Of a stretch of 64,000 nt of DNA, positions 25,703-34,902 are shown one piece after another. Made by a program: the position numbers and the translations under genes. The notes below the pieces were generated by a model. That model ran no database searches. It saw nothing but the letters and a program-made list of their open reading frames with translations, and had not been told where the DNA came from. The stretch spans positions 1 to 64,000 of the forward strand of contig NZ_FOVE01000017.1 of assembly GCF_900115065.1 (NCBI RefSeq), written 5' to 3'. This DNA is from Formivibrio citricus. Its GTDB lineage: Bacteria; Pseudomonadota; Gammaproteobacteria; Burkholderiales; Chitinibacteraceae. How positions within the stretch are numbered: position 1 is the stretch's first letter; each line of letters starts with the position of its first letter.

Positions 25703-26344
25703 TCAAGCCTTGGGCAAGGCCTGCAGGAACAGATCCAGAAATATGCGCATCGGCTTGGTCGTACGGGATAGACGTGCCCGAAGCACTGCGCCCTCCCAGC
25801 CGATCCAGAACGCATGTGCCAGTAGCGAACAGTCTGCTTCCGCAGCAAGCTCTCTTGCTGCGACTGCTTCCCGGAGGCAATCCGCAAGCCGTTGCTCCCA
25901 GTCGGCAAAGATCTCTTCCAGGCGAATCCGCATTGCGGGGGAGATGCAACTGACTTCCTGGCCCAGATTGCCGACCAGACAACCGCGTGCGAAGTCGTGG
26001 CGCTCGACGCCGTCACGAGCTTCGTCGACGAATGCCTTCAATCGCGCCAGGGGTGACAGGGAGGCGTTGCAGAAATGCTTGGTTAGCTTGCGTGCGAAAT
26101 ACCCGGCATAAGCCTCGATTGCCGCTGTTACAAACGCATCCTTGCTCTCGAAATAGTGATAGAACGAGCCCTTGGGTACCTTCACCTGCTTGAGCACGTC
26201 ATCGATGACGGTCGCGCTTATTCCCTGCTGCGTGAGAATTTCGACCCCGCAACGGATCAGCAGTGCACGGGTATCGGCATACTCAAGCCCGCTGCGTGCA
26301 GGACGGCCGCGCGGACGACGGGGAAGCTCCGGGTTCGGGTTCAT
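25703..26344 (-). CDS. acuR: TetR/AcrR-family regulator, AcuR-like
   Basis: 213 residues. Basic N-terminus (RRPRGRPARS) and TetR helix-turn-helix with ISATVIDDVLKQVKVPKGSFYHYFESK, here about positions 42-68. The ligand domain contains RGCLVGNLGQE and FWIGWEGAVLRARL, typical of the AcuR/YxaF-type subgroup. Upstream of acuI on the same strand, as expected for a repressor of acrylate-responsive genes. Autoregulation is suggested by the operator-like repeat at its own promoter. Confidence 0.88.
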   Translation of the reverse strand: MNPNPELPRRPRGRPARSGLEYADTRALLIRCGVEILTQQGISATVIDDVLKQVKVPKGSFYHYFESKDAFVTAAIEAYAGYFARKLTKHFCNASLSPLARLKAFVDEARDGVERHDFARGCLVGNLGQEVSCISPAMRIRLEEIFADWEQRLADCLREAVAARELAAEADCSLLAHAFWIGWEGAVLRARLSRTTKPMRIFLDLFLQALPKA

Positions 26345-26351
26345 TACAATA

Positions 26352-26375
26352 TATTAGACCGATTTGCTATAAATT
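26352..26375 (-). promoter_or_regulatory. Putative AcuR operator upstream of acuR
   Basis: Second copy of the motif (plus-strand ATTAGACCGATTTGCTATAA core), 8 bases before the regulator's start codon; 20 of 24 bases match the copy before acuI. Confidence 0.65.
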
Positions 26376-26482
26376 GTCTGTGTCGCAAATGAGTTTTTCT
26401 TTCCCGGGCCATGCTTGCCGGGTGCCGTTTATCGGAGCAAGCTATCCGGCTTTGTAAAACAGTGTGTTCGGAGCTGGGGAAA

Positions 26483-26947
26483 ATGCATAAACCGGTCAGG
26501 AGACAGGACAGGGAAACAGGCGCGGAAGAGGCGGAAAGCCTGCTGGCTGGCTGCCTATATGGAGTCCTTGCGACAACTTCCGCAGACGGGCAGCCCTACG
26601 CCGTCCCGCTGAGTTATGTATTCCATGCCGGCAACATCTATTTTCATTGCGCCCCTGAAGGGCAAAAACTCGACAACATCCAGGCCAACCCGGCTGTTTC
26701 ATTTTGTGTCGTCGGGCATGTCAAAACCTTGCCGGGCAAGTTCTCGACAGAATATGAAAGCGCGGTCGTTTTCGGTGCCGCCGAGGAAATTCATGGTGAT
26801 GAAAAGCAGGAGGCCTTGCTGAAGATTCTTGAGAAGTACTCGCCTGACCATATCCCCCAGGGGCAAAAATACATTGCGGGAATGTTCGAGCGGACCGCAG
26901 TGGTCAGAATCGCTATCAGGCATTTGACCGGCAAAGCGAGGCGATGA
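26483..26947 (+). CDS. Pyridoxamine 5'-phosphate oxidase-family (NimA-like) flavin-binding protein
   Basis: 154 residues from the ATG at 26483 (SD GGGGA). FMN-binding split-barrel features: LYGVLATTSADGQPYAVPLSYVFHAGNIYFHCAPEG, here spanning about 28-63, and NPAVSFCVVG. It resembles the NimA/5-nitroimidazole-resistance subgroup, small flavoproteins reducing unknown substrates. Monocistronic between a minus-strand regulator and a minus-strand Cys-cluster protein. The physiological substrate cannot be read from the sequence. Confidence 0.82.
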   Translation: MHKPVRRQDRETGAEEAESLLAGCLYGVLATTSADGQPYAVPLSYVFHAGNIYFHCAPEGQKLDNIQANPAVSFCVVGHVKTLPGKFSTEYESAVVFGAAEEIHGDEKQEALLKILEKYSPDHIPQGQKYIAGMFERTAVVRIAIRHLTGKARR

Positions 26948-27033
26948 TCCAAAACGTTAGCCGTAGCTATTGCGAAGAGGGGCAACGCAACCGGAATTGG
27001 AAGACAGGCGCTACCGATTCAGTGTTTGCGAAG

Positions 27034-27543
27034 CTATGGCTTCGACGAAGCAAACCATTCGATCAATGTTCGGCGCAGGCCAAGGCCCGACAGCCGTTGA
27101 TTAATGACATCGTGGTTGCCCCAGATCACGTTGGCCAATTCGCCGGCAGCCACCCGAGATTCGATTTCACGGCAATACAGGCCAAGGTCGCGTTGTACAT
27201 AAAAGCCATAGGTGCGACAGGCAACCGGGCGCTGCGGATAGACCGGGCAGGCATTGGTGCGCTCATCCAGCATGGGGCAGGTCAAAGGCCGTGCAGTCTG
27301 ATCTGCAAGCGCCGCAACCCGTAGCGCAATAGCGGTCTGATCTTCACCGGATAGCTGCGCCAGCCCCTCGCGCAGCAATAGCCATTCTGCTTCGGTCAGC
27401 AGGGGGACCTCTGCCAAGCGTCGGCAACATCCATCGCAACCTTTGCCGCACAGCCAATCGGAATGGGTGTCCCGGATGGATTGGACGCGCTCATCAATGT
27501 TTCTGTGAAGCAGTACAAGCAGATCAGTGCGATTGGTATTCAT
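27034..27543 (-). CDS. YkgJ-type cysteine-cluster protein
   Basis: 169 residues from the ATG at 27543; longer in-frame starts up to 27678 run into non-coding-looking sequence and a terminator. Cysteine pattern CGKGCDGCCRRL ... CPMLD..TNACPVYPQRPVACRTYGFY is that of the YkgJ/UPF0153 putative Zn/Fe-chelating family. The molecular role is unknown. It stands alone. Confidence 0.8.
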   Translation of the reverse strand: MNTNRTDLLVLLHRNIDERVQSIRDTHSDWLCGKGCDGCCRRLAEVPLLTEAEWLLLREGLAQLSGEDQTAIALRVAALADQTARPLTCPMLDERTNACPVYPQRPVACRTYGFYVQRDLGLYCREIESRVAAGELANVIWGNHDVINQRLSGLGLRRTLIEWFASSKP

Positions 27544-27683
27544 GGTGACAACAAGTTTTTTGCGGGGCGTGCAGTTGGCTTGCAGGTAGGACAGGAAGGT
27601 CAAATTTGTGCAATACGCACCGCCGCGGCGTAAAGATGGAGGTGCTGCCCCGTCCCTTTTCCTGTAAAACAGGGGCAAAAAGC

Positions 27684-27706
27684 AAAAAGCCCTGATAAAT
27701 CAGGGT
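27684..27706 (-). terminator. tRNA-Ser terminator
   Basis: On the minus strand CCCTGATTTATCAGGG is followed by CTTTTTGCTTTTTGC, about 12 bases after the tRNA 3' end. The inverted repeat is CCCTGA/TCAGGG with a 4-base loop. Confidence 0.75.
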
Positions 27707-27717
27707 CTTGTCGTTTC

Positions 27718-27807
27718 TGGCGGAAGCGGTGAGATTCGAACTCACGGGGGACGTAAATCCCCGACGGTTTTCAAGACCGCTGCCTTAAACCACTCAGCCA
27801 CGCTTCC
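27718..27807 (-). tRNA. tRNA-Ser (anticodon UGA), CCA encoded
   Basis: 90 nt. The acceptor stem GGAAGCG/CGCTTCC closes with discriminator G and encoded CCA. The D-arm is TGGCTGAGTGGTTTAAGGC, the anticodon loop CTTGAAA gives UGA, a long class II variable arm (GTCGGGGATTTACGTCCCC) follows, and then the T-arm GAGTTCGAATCTC. The long variable arm confirms serine. Confidence 0.96.
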
Positions 27808-27886
27808 TGTGCAGGCACGCATATTAGCGTGCCAATGCTTGGGCGTCCAGATTTCGCCTGAAGGAGTTTGTCGCGCCTGTTGGAGT

Positions 27887-29458
27887 TCAGCTTGCGAGTT
27901 TTGCCAGAACGGAGAAGCCGGCCAGCGTCGCGTTGGCTGCATGTTCTCTGGCCGGAGCAAGACGGATGCGGTAGTTTCTGTTTTGTGCCGACATCAGGTA
28001 TTCGCGGTTTTCTTCAAAGCTGTGCTGCGGTATCAACAGGAAACGGCCCTGGTTTTTTGCAGGATTTTCCGGCGCGAAAATGGCGCGGAAATGATTCATG
28101 TCTGCCGATCTCAGTTCGACCAGAATGGGGGCCGTTGAGATCGTTTCGATGCCGGCGCTGACTTTGCCGTCCTTCCTGTTGCAGATGCGTCGGACAATGC
28201 CTATCGACAGCGGCTGGCTCTGATCTTCGGCTTGAACGCCTACCACATCTCCTGCGCGCAGTTTCAAATCGCTGGTGCAGTGGAATTGCACGCCAAGGCC
28301 GTTGGCGCTTTCGTTTTCCACATTCCACTGCGTTGTCGGGAATTGAGGGCGCGAGCCGGGATCCGGGGCTGGCAAGTCGGGGTTCGCATTTTTCTGCGGA
28401 TGTTTTTGCAAAAACTTTATGACGGATTCCAGTCCGCGAATGACATGGATCGATTTCTTCGTCGCGCGCCTTTCATGCCTGCGCGAAGGGGCAGGAACGT
28501 CGCGTGACCACAGGTTGCCCAGTTTCTGCAAAAGAGCGAGGTTGGCCGGGAGCCGGCTTTCTTCGGGAAGTCCGAGTGTTGCTGGTGGTGTGCCGTTTGC
28601 CAGTTGGGTATGTATGTCGCGTATGTGTTGGGTCAGGGCGTCCGTGAACCAGTAGCGCCAGTTTTCGCCAACCATGTCGCGGCGCAAACGTTTTGGGCCG
28701 GAAGACCCCGCCAGGTTGATGGAGAAAAGCTGGCGATGCGGGCGGAAGATGGTTTCCAGTTCGATTTGGTCAACCCATTGCTCCAACCAGCGCACGGTCA
28801 GCTCTATCTGGTCGGGCTGAATTTTTTCCGGCTGGGTCAGCGACAGCATGAGGATTTTCAGGTATTCGCGCCCGATGGTGGTTGTTGCTGTATCTGCGTA
28901 AGGCTGTAGCGGCGTCGAAGCAAAACCTTGTTGCTCGGCAAAAAGGTACATCCGATTGATATGGCGCCAAGCTTTGCTGTCCATCTCCATGTAGCGCGAG
29001 TAATTCCACCTGGCGTGCTCAAAGTAGTAAGCCATGCTGCGCAAAGTAAACAGCGCCAGCGGTTTTCCCTTGCCTTGACTTGAGGATTGCATCGCTTGCT
29101 TCAGGCAAATCTGGTAAGCGTTACCCATTTCAAGCCAGAAAGAAGTGATGGTCAGCAGTACCTGAGGAAGTGGCGCCCCTTGGTCGAGGATTTTACCGTG
29201 GTAAACCCCCACCAAATGCATCTGCAATGCGCGGGCTTTTTCGTCCAGATAGGGGATGGTTTTGAAGCGTTCGTTTGCGCTGGTTTTGTTGTTCTGATTG
29301 AGTTGCTGCAGCGCCTTGACGATCTCGACCTGCGCCATGAGCATGTCGCTTTCCGGCAGGGCTTGAAGCATTCGTGTCGCAGAGCGGTAATTGTGCACCC
29401 CGTTCTCAGCTGTATCCCTTCCGAACAGCGAGCTGATCAATCCTGCGATATCGAACAT
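27887..29458 (-). CDS. Large cytosolic protein with a C-terminal PilZ-like segment
   Basis: 523 residues, no signal peptide or membrane segment. The first ~300 residues are helical and unrecognised (aromatic-rich ALFTLRSMAYYFEHARWNYSRYMEMD at about 140-165). The C-terminal ~150 residues look like a PilZ beta-barrel: NESANGLGVQF fits the NxSxxG motif, and LRAGDVVGVQ and SIGIVRRI follow. The N-terminal RxxxR part of the c-di-GMP site is not obvious; a basic cluster RRHERR lies upstream. It may bind c-di-GMP, but this is uncertain. Confidence 0.7.
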   Translation of the reverse strand: MFDIAGLISSLFGRDTAENGVHNYRSATRMLQALPESDMLMAQVEIVKALQQLNQNNKTSANERFKTIPYLDEKARALQMHLVGVYHGKILDQGAPLPQVLLTITSFWLEMGNAYQICLKQAMQSSSQGKGKPLALFTLRSMAYYFEHARWNYSRYMEMDSKAWRHINRMYLFAEQQGFASTPLQPYADTATTTIGREYLKILMLSLTQPEKIQPDQIELTVRWLEQWVDQIELETIFRPHRQLFSINLAGSSGPKRLRRDMVGENWRYWFTDALTQHIRDIHTQLANGTPPATLGLPEESRLPANLALLQKLGNLWSRDVPAPSRRHERRATKKSIHVIRGLESVIKFLQKHPQKNANPDLPAPDPGSRPQFPTTQWNVENESANGLGVQFHCTSDLKLRAGDVVGVQAEDQSQPLSIGIVRRICNRKDGKVSAGIETISTAPILVELRSADMNHFRAIFAPENPAKNQGRFLLIPQHSFEENREYLMSAQNRNYRIRLAPAREHAANATLAGFSVLAKLAS

Positions 29459-29510
29459 GGCGGCTCTGGATGAATTATTTCAAACCCGAAAAGAATAAGG
29501 TAAAGCCCAT

Positions 29511-30713
29511 TTAATCGCAATGGGTTTCCAGCAGGGCCGAAATTCGGGTTGATGCTTGCTCCAGAGCAGTCAGATCTTGAGTGTAGGCAAAGCGCAAGAA
29601 ACGATTGCGGGCATCGCTTACACCGAAATCGAGACCGGGCGTGACGGCGACCGCTTGCTCCCGTAACAGTCTTTCGGCAAGCAGTGGGGCGTTGTCGGTA
29701 AGCTTGTGTGTATCAGCCCAAAGATAGAACGCGCCTTCGGCTTGTGCGGGAAGAACGAATCCCTGTTGGATCAGCAATCCGGACAGATATTGCCGGCGCG
29801 AATCCAGCGTTTGCCGGCGTTCTTCCAGCAAGGCCAGTGTTTCGGGATGAAATGCGGCCAAGGCGGCGTATTGGGCCGGTGTCGGGGCGGCCAGAAACAG
29901 GTTTTGCGCGAGTTTTTCCAAGGCCGGAATGTGTTCCTCCGGAGCAACGAGCCAGCCCAGGCGCCAGCCGGTCATCTGGAAGAATTTGGAAAAACTGTTC
30001 ACCACGAAAATGTCGTCGGCGACTGAAAGCGCTGTCTCGTGCGCTCGTCCGTATACCAGTCCCTGATAAATCTCGTCAACGATCAAGGCACCACCGCGCT
30101 GGCTGCAGGCGGTTGCCAATGCGGAGATTTCTGCCAATTCGAGCACGGTGCCGGTCGGGTTGGCGGGACTGGCGACGAGAGCGGCAACGGTTTTTTCCGA
30201 CCAGTGTTTTGCGATATCTGCCGGTGTGAGCTGAAAGCGCGTATCCGCTCCGACGGGAATGTTGACCGGCCGACCTTCGAACAGACTGACCAGATGGCGG
30301 TTGCAGGGGTAGCCAGGGTCGGTCAGCAGTACTTCGTCGTCGCGCCCGACCAGTAGCGCGAGGATGAGTTGCAAGGCACCCGATGCGCCGGGCGTGACGA
30401 TGATGCGCGCCGGATCGACCGTAACACCGAAGCGGTCGCGGTAAAAGCCGGCAATGGCTTCGCGCAATTGCGGCAATCCAGCTGCACCGGTGTAGAAAGT
30501 GCGCCGCTCCGCAAGCGCCCGCATTCCGGCCTCGATGACCAAGGGGGGCGTCGGGAAGTCGGGCTCGCCCACTTCCAGGTGGATGAGCTCGCGCCCGGCG
30601 GCTTCCATTTGCTTGGCTTCCTCAAGGATGCGCATGACGTGGAAGGGTTCAATCTGGGCAATCCGGGCGGCGGGCGTCATCATGGGGCGGGCGTGGTTTG
30701 TGATAGAATCCAT
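29511..30713 (-). CDS. Class I/II pyridoxal-phosphate aminotransferase
   Basis: 400 residues from the ATG at 30713 (an ATG at 30683 is the alternative). Fold-type I features: VTPGASGALQLILAL, SPANPTGTV, IVDEIYQGLVYG and the PLP-lysine motif SFSKFFQMTGWRLGW. Such enzymes act on aromatic, branched or alanine-type amino acids; the substrate cannot be fixed. Upstream in-frame codons extend to 31574 but run antisense through ybiT and are not real. Divergent from ybiT with 63 bases between the starts. Confidence 0.92.
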   Translation of the reverse strand: MDSITNHARPMMTPAARIAQIEPFHVMRILEEAKQMEAAGRELIHLEVGEPDFPTPPLVIEAGMRALAERRTFYTGAAGLPQLREAIAGFYRDRFGVTVDPARIIVTPGASGALQLILALLVGRDDEVLLTDPGYPCNRHLVSLFEGRPVNIPVGADTRFQLTPADIAKHWSEKTVAALVASPANPTGTVLELAEISALATACSQRGGALIVDEIYQGLVYGRAHETALSVADDIFVVNSFSKFFQMTGWRLGWLVAPEEHIPALEKLAQNLFLAAPTPAQYAALAAFHPETLALLEERRQTLDSRRQYLSGLLIQQGFVLPAQAEGAFYLWADTHKLTDNAPLLAERLLREQAVAVTPGLDFGVSDARNRFLRFAYTQDLTALEQASTRISALLETHCD

Positions 30714-30776
30714 GAGTTTAGCTGCCCGGTTTCGTTCTTCCAATGTGGCAGCAGTTTCAGGATGAAATGAAGCAAT

Positions 30777-32381
30777 ATGATCAGCTCTAACAACATTACC
30801 ATGCAGTTCGGCGCGAAGCCTTTGTTCGAAAAGGTTTCGGTCAAGTTCGGTGACGGCAACCGCTATGGCCTGATTGGCGCCAACGGCTGCGGTAAATCCA
30901 CTTTCATGAAGATTCTCGGCGGCGATCTCGAGCCGACCGCAGGCAATGTCAGCCTCGACCCTGGCGTGCGGCTGGGCAAGCTCAAACAGGACCAGTTCGC
31001 CTACGAAGAGCTGCGCGTGATCGACGTGGTCATGCAGGGGCATGCCGAGCTGTGGGCTGCGATTCATGAGCGCGATGCGATCTACGCCAACCCGGAGGCG
31101 ACCGAGGACGACTACATGCACGCGGCCGAGCTCGAAGGCAAGGTCGCGGAATATGACGGTTACACCGCCGAGGCGCGTGCCGGTGCGCTGCTCCTTGGTG
31201 TTGGCATTCCGACCGAACAGCACAATGGCCCGATGAGCGAAGTGGCGCCGGGCTGGAAGCTGCGCGTACTGCTGGCTCAGGCGCTGTTCTCCGATCCGGA
31301 TGTGCTGCTGCTCGATGAACCGACCAACAACCTCGACATCAACACGATCCGCTGGCTGGAGAATTCGCTCAATGAGCGCAATTCCACCATGATCATCATC
31401 TCGCACGACCGCCACTTCCTGAACCAGGTTTGTACGCACATCGCCGACGTCGATTACAGCACGATCCAGATCTATCCCGGCAACTACGATGACTACATGC
31501 TGGCCTCGACCCAGGCGCGTGAGCGGCTGCTGTCCGACAATGCGCGCGCCAAGGACAAGGTTGCCGAACTGCATGCGTTCGCCCAGCGTTTTGCTGCCAA
31601 CAAATCAAAGTCGCGCCAGGCTACTTCGCGTCTGAAGCTTGCGGACAAGATCAAGGAAAACATGGTCGAAGTGAAACCGTCTTCGCGCCAGAATCCGTAT
31701 ATCCGTTTCGACTACGACGAGAAGCAGAAGCTGCACCGCCAGGCTTTCGAGCTGACCAATCTTTCCAAGTCTTTCGACAAGCCATTGATCCAGAGTTTGA
31801 ATCTGATTCTGGAAGCCAACCAGAAGCTGGCCGTGATCGGCGGCAACGGCGTGGGCAAATCGACACTGGTCAAGATGCTGGTGGATGTGCTCAAACCGGA
31901 CAGCGGTTCGGTGAAGTGGGCGGAAAAGGCGCAGATTGGCTACTTTGCCCAGGACCACGAGGAAGACTTCGAAGAAGACATCACGCTGTTTGACTGGATG
32001 AAGCAGTGGGGCCAGCCGGGCGACGACGATCAGGTCATCCGCGGCATCCTCGGGCGCTTGCTCTTCTCCGGGGATGACGTGAAGAAATCGGTGAAGGTGC
32101 TTTCCGGTGGCGAGAAGGGCCGCATGCTCTACGGCAAGCTGATCCTGCAGCGCCCGAATGTGCTGGTCATGGACGAGCCGACCAACCACATGGACATGGA
32201 ATCGATCGAATCCCTGAACCTGGCGCTGGAATTGTTCAAGGGTACGCTGATTTTCGTCTCTCACGACCGCCAGTTCGTCAGCTCGCTGGCAACCCAGGTG
32301 CTGGAGCTCAACGGCGACGGAACCTACGAGTACTACACCGGCGGGTACGAGGAATATCTGGAAAGCCGCGGATTGGAATAA
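30777..32381 (+). CDS. ybiT: ABC-F family ATPase YbiT
   Basis: 534 residues, two ABC cassettes with Walker [13 protein letters not shown] and [12 protein letters not shown], Walker [13 protein letters not shown] and [12 protein letters not shown], signature [10 protein letters not shown], and a linker rich in Lys/Arg ([21 protein letters not shown] region). Length and sequence match the YbiT branch of ABC-F translation factors rather than EttA. It acts on the ribosome, not in transport. Start ATG at 30777 just after GAAGCAAT. Confidence 0.94.
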   Translation: MISSNNITMQFGAKPLFEKVSVKFGDGNRYGLIGANGCGKSTFMKILGGDLEPTAGNVSLDPGVRLGKLKQDQFAYEELRVIDVVMQGHAELWAAIHERDAIYANPEATEDDYMHAAELEGKVAEYDGYTAEARAGALLLGVGIPTEQHNGPMSEVAPGWKLRVLLAQALFSDPDVLLLDEPTNNLDINTIRWLENSLNERNSTMIIISHDRHFLNQVCTHIADVDYSTIQIYPGNYDDYMLASTQARERLLSDNARAKDKVAELHAFAQRFAANKSKSRQATSRLKLADKIKENMVEVKPSSRQNPYIRFDYDEKQKLHRQAFELTNLSKSFDKPLIQSLNLILEANQKLAVIGGNGVGKSTLVKMLVDVLKPDSGSVKWAEKAQIGYFAQDHEEDFEEDITLFDWMKQWGQPGDDDQVIRGILGRLLFSGDDVKKSVKVLSGGEKGRMLYGKLILQRPNVLVMDEPTNHMDMESIESLNLALELFKGTLIFVSHDRQFVSSLATQVLELNGDGTYEYYTGGYEEYLESRGLE

Positions 32382-32467
32382 ATTCGGCTTATCCATACAA
32401 AGCACAGGGGCGCACAGACGCCCCTGTTTGTTATGATCAGGGTATCGGCAAAAAGAACATAACTTTC

Positions 32468-33535
32468 ATGAAGAGTGGCCTGAGCGACGTTTTTCACAAA
32501 ATTGCCAGCTACCGTTTCCAGATGGCGGTGCCGGGGCAGCTTTCGCTGATCCTGCACCGCATCTCGATCGCGGGCTGGGTGTTGCTCGGCGTGCATTTGG
32601 TCGGAACGGTCGGGTTCTATTGGCTTGATGACAAGAAAAGCCTTTCCGACGCGCTGTACATGACCATCATCACCATCACCACGGTAGGGTACGGTGAGAT
32701 CGTGCGGGTGGACAGCATCGGCGCGCGTCTGTTCGTCGGACTTATTGCCATGTGCGGGTTCGGTACCCTGACTTTTCTTTTTACCAGTCTCTCGGTGTTC
32801 TTCCTGGAAGCCGATCTGGATCTCAGCCTGCGGAGGCGGCGCATGCAAAAGCAAATTGACAAGCTGAATGGCCATTACATTGTCTGCGGCTTCGGCCGTG
32901 TCGGGCGCAACGTGGTCAGCGAACTGGCGGTAACCGGGCGGAAGTTCGTGGTCATCGACACCAACATGCAGGTTATCGAGGAGCATTCCGCTTCGGAGCC
33001 TGGCATGCTCTGGCTGCATGGCGATGCGGCGGATGACGACGTATTGATGCTGGCCGGTATCGAGCGTGCCGCCGGCGTATTTGCCGTGATCAGCGACGAT
33101 GCCAAGAACCTGATGGTTTCCTTGACAGCCAAGCAGCTTAACGCGCAAGTGCGCGTAGTGGCGCGCGGCCACGAAGTCCAGAACTCGGTCAAGATTCGCA
33201 AGGCCGGTGCGGATGCCGTGGTTTTGCCGGATTTCACCGGCGGCATGCGGATCGTCTCAATGATGGTGCGTCCCCAGGTCTTGAGCATTCTCGATGACAT
33301 GATGCGCAGCGAGCGCGGTGTCCGCATGGAAGAGGTTCCTGTTCCGGCCAATTTCCAGCCCAGAAGCCTGCGGAGTCTTGATCTGCAAAGCCCGGATTAC
33401 ATTCTGGTCGGCATCCGCGAAAAATCTGGCTGGCGTTTCAATCCTGACGGGGATTCCATGATTTCCCCGGGTCAAGTCCTGGTACTGATGGCCACCCCGG
33501 AGGGGTGCCGCCAGGTTGAAGCCTTGTTGGCTTGA
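32468..33535 (+). CDS. Potassium channel protein with TrkA-N and TrkA-C domains
   Basis: 355 residues. Two TM helices flank the pore: TM1 about 36-56 and the P-loop TITTVGYGEI (selectivity filter GYGE), then TM2 about 85-115. The cytosolic RCK domain has YIVCGFGRVGRNVVSEL (Rossmann) and VIDTN, with a TrkA-C domain after about 270. Two-TM ligand-gated K+ channel of the inner membrane. Its stop overlaps the next gene region, and it heads an operon with the phosphomutase, nadC and a membrane protein. Confidence 0.93.
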   Translation: MKSGLSDVFHKIASYRFQMAVPGQLSLILHRISIAGWVLLGVHLVGTVGFYWLDDKKSLSDALYMTIITITTVGYGEIVRVDSIGARLFVGLIAMCGFGTLTFLFTSLSVFFLEADLDLSLRRRRMQKQIDKLNGHYIVCGFGRVGRNVVSELAVTGRKFVVIDTNMQVIEEHSASEPGMLWLHGDAADDDVLMLAGIERAAGVFAVISDDAKNLMVSLTAKQLNAQVRVVARGHEVQNSVKIRKAGADAVVLPDFTGGMRIVSMMVRPQVLSILDDMMRSERGVRMEEVPVPANFQPRSLRSLDLQSPDYILVGIREKSGWRFNPDGDSMISPGQVLVLMATPEGCRQVEALLA

Positions 33536-33540
33536 GCGGC

Positions 33541-34902
33541 ATGTCCGGTATCGATCCCTCCATTTTCAAAGCCTACGATGTGCGTTCCACCGTGGACCGG
33601 CTGACGCCGGAAGCTGCGCGATTGATCGGTCGGGCCATGGGTAGTCTTGCGCGCGAACGCGGTTTCTCGCGCATCGCCGTGGGGCGCGATGGCCGCCTGT
33701 CGAGTCCTGCCTTGGCTGCGGAATTGAGCGCCGGGCTTACCGACTGCGGAATGACCGTGCTGGAAATCGGACTGGCTGCGACGCCGCTGCTGTATTTCGC
33801 CGCTTTGCGCCAGGCGGATGGCTGCGGTGCGATGGTGACCGGCAGCCACAATCCGCCCGACTACAACGGCATCAAGCTGATGCTCGGAGGAGATGCCGTC
33901 GATGGCATCTCCTTGCAGTCCTTGCGTGCCCGGATCGAAGCCGATGACTTTGTGACCGGGACTGGCGAGATTGTGCCGCTGGAGGTGGCCGCGCAGTATC
34001 TTGAGGCCGTACGCGTGGCGCTTCCCGTGCTTCGCCCGCTCAAGGTGGTGATCGATTGCGGCAACGGTGCGCCCGGTGCGGTGGCGCCGGAGCTCTACCG
34101 ACGTCTTGGTTGCGAAGTCGTGGCGCTGTACTGCGAGGTGGATGGCCGCTTCCCGCATCACCATCCCGATCCGCAGGTGGCGGCCAATCTGGCCGATTTG
34201 CAGTATGCCGTGATTGAGCATGGCGCAGACGTCGGCCTGGCTTTCGATGGCGACGGCGATCGTCTGGGTGTGGTGACCCGGCAGGGGCGGATCGTGCCCG
34301 GAGACCAGTTGCTGGTGCTGTTCGCCCAAGCCGAACTCGCCCGGCGGCCCGGACTGGTGCTCTACGATGTCAAATCCAGCCGTCTCGTGGCGCGCATGGC
34401 GGCGCAATACGGCGGGTGCAGCGCGGCAATTCCGACCGGCCATTCGCACATGAAGCGGGCGCTGAAGGCGCAGAATGCATTGCTGGCCGGCGAGTTGTCC
34501 GGGCATTTCGCTTTTGCGGGCTGGGACGTGGACGATGCCTTGTACGCAGGGGCCAAGCTGCTGCAAATCTTGGCAGGCGGAGCCGATCTGGATGCCGAGC
34601 TGGCGCGCTACCCGCAAGTTCTTGCTTCACCCGAACTACAGGTTAAACTGTCCGAAGACGGTCGCGCTGTTGTCGGGTACATCGCAGAGAATGCCGACTT
34701 TCCGAGCGCAGCGCATGTTTTTACGGTCGACGGCTTACGGGTCGAGTATCCGGACGGGTTCGGCCTGATCCGCGCGTCCAATACCACGCCGGTGCTGACA
34801 TTGCGCATCGAAGCCGACGACAGGCAGGCGCTTGCGCGCATCCGTAACGAACTCGCGGCCGCGATTGTGCCGCTTCCCTTTCCCGACTGGAATGAAGAAT
34901 GA
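33541..34902 (+). CDS. Phosphomannomutase/phosphoglucomutase
   Basis: 453 residues from the ATG at 33541 (a TTG at 33532 overlaps the channel stop). Alpha-D-phosphohexomutase signatures: catalytic serine loop TGSHNPPDYNG, metal-binding DGDGDRLG, sugar-specificity loop GELSGHFAF, and a phosphate-binding C-terminal domain RASNTTPVLTLR. AlgC/ManB-like: interconverts mannose- or glucose-1- and -6-phosphate for surface polysaccharide precursors. Overlaps nadC by 4 bases. Confidence 0.95.
   Translation: MSGIDPSIFKAYDVRSTVDRLTPEAARLIGRAMGSLARERGFSRIAVGRDGRLSSPALAAELSAGLTDCGMTVLEIGLAATPLLYFAALRQADGCGAMVTGSHNPPDYNGIKLMLGGDAVDGISLQSLRARIEADDFVTGTGEIVPLEVAAQYLEAVRVALPVLRPLKVVIDCGNGAPGAVAPELYRRLGCEVVALYCEVDGRFPHHHPDPQVAANLADLQYAVIEHGADVGLAFDGDGDRLGVVTRQGRIVPGDQLLVLFAQAELARRPGLVLYDVKSSRLVARMAAQYGGCSAAIPTGHSHMKRALKAQNALLAGELSGHFAFAGWDVDDALYAGAKLLQILAGGADLDAELARYPQVLASPELQVKLSEDGRAVVGYIAENADFPSAAHVFTVDGLRVEYPDGFGLIRASNTTPVLTLRIEADDRQALARIRNELAAAIVPLPFPDWNEE

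Noticed and set aside
30714-31574. N-terminal extension of the aminotransferase to 687 residues
   Set aside because: The extra part is antisense to ybiT and without similarity; the family start at 30713 gives the normal length.
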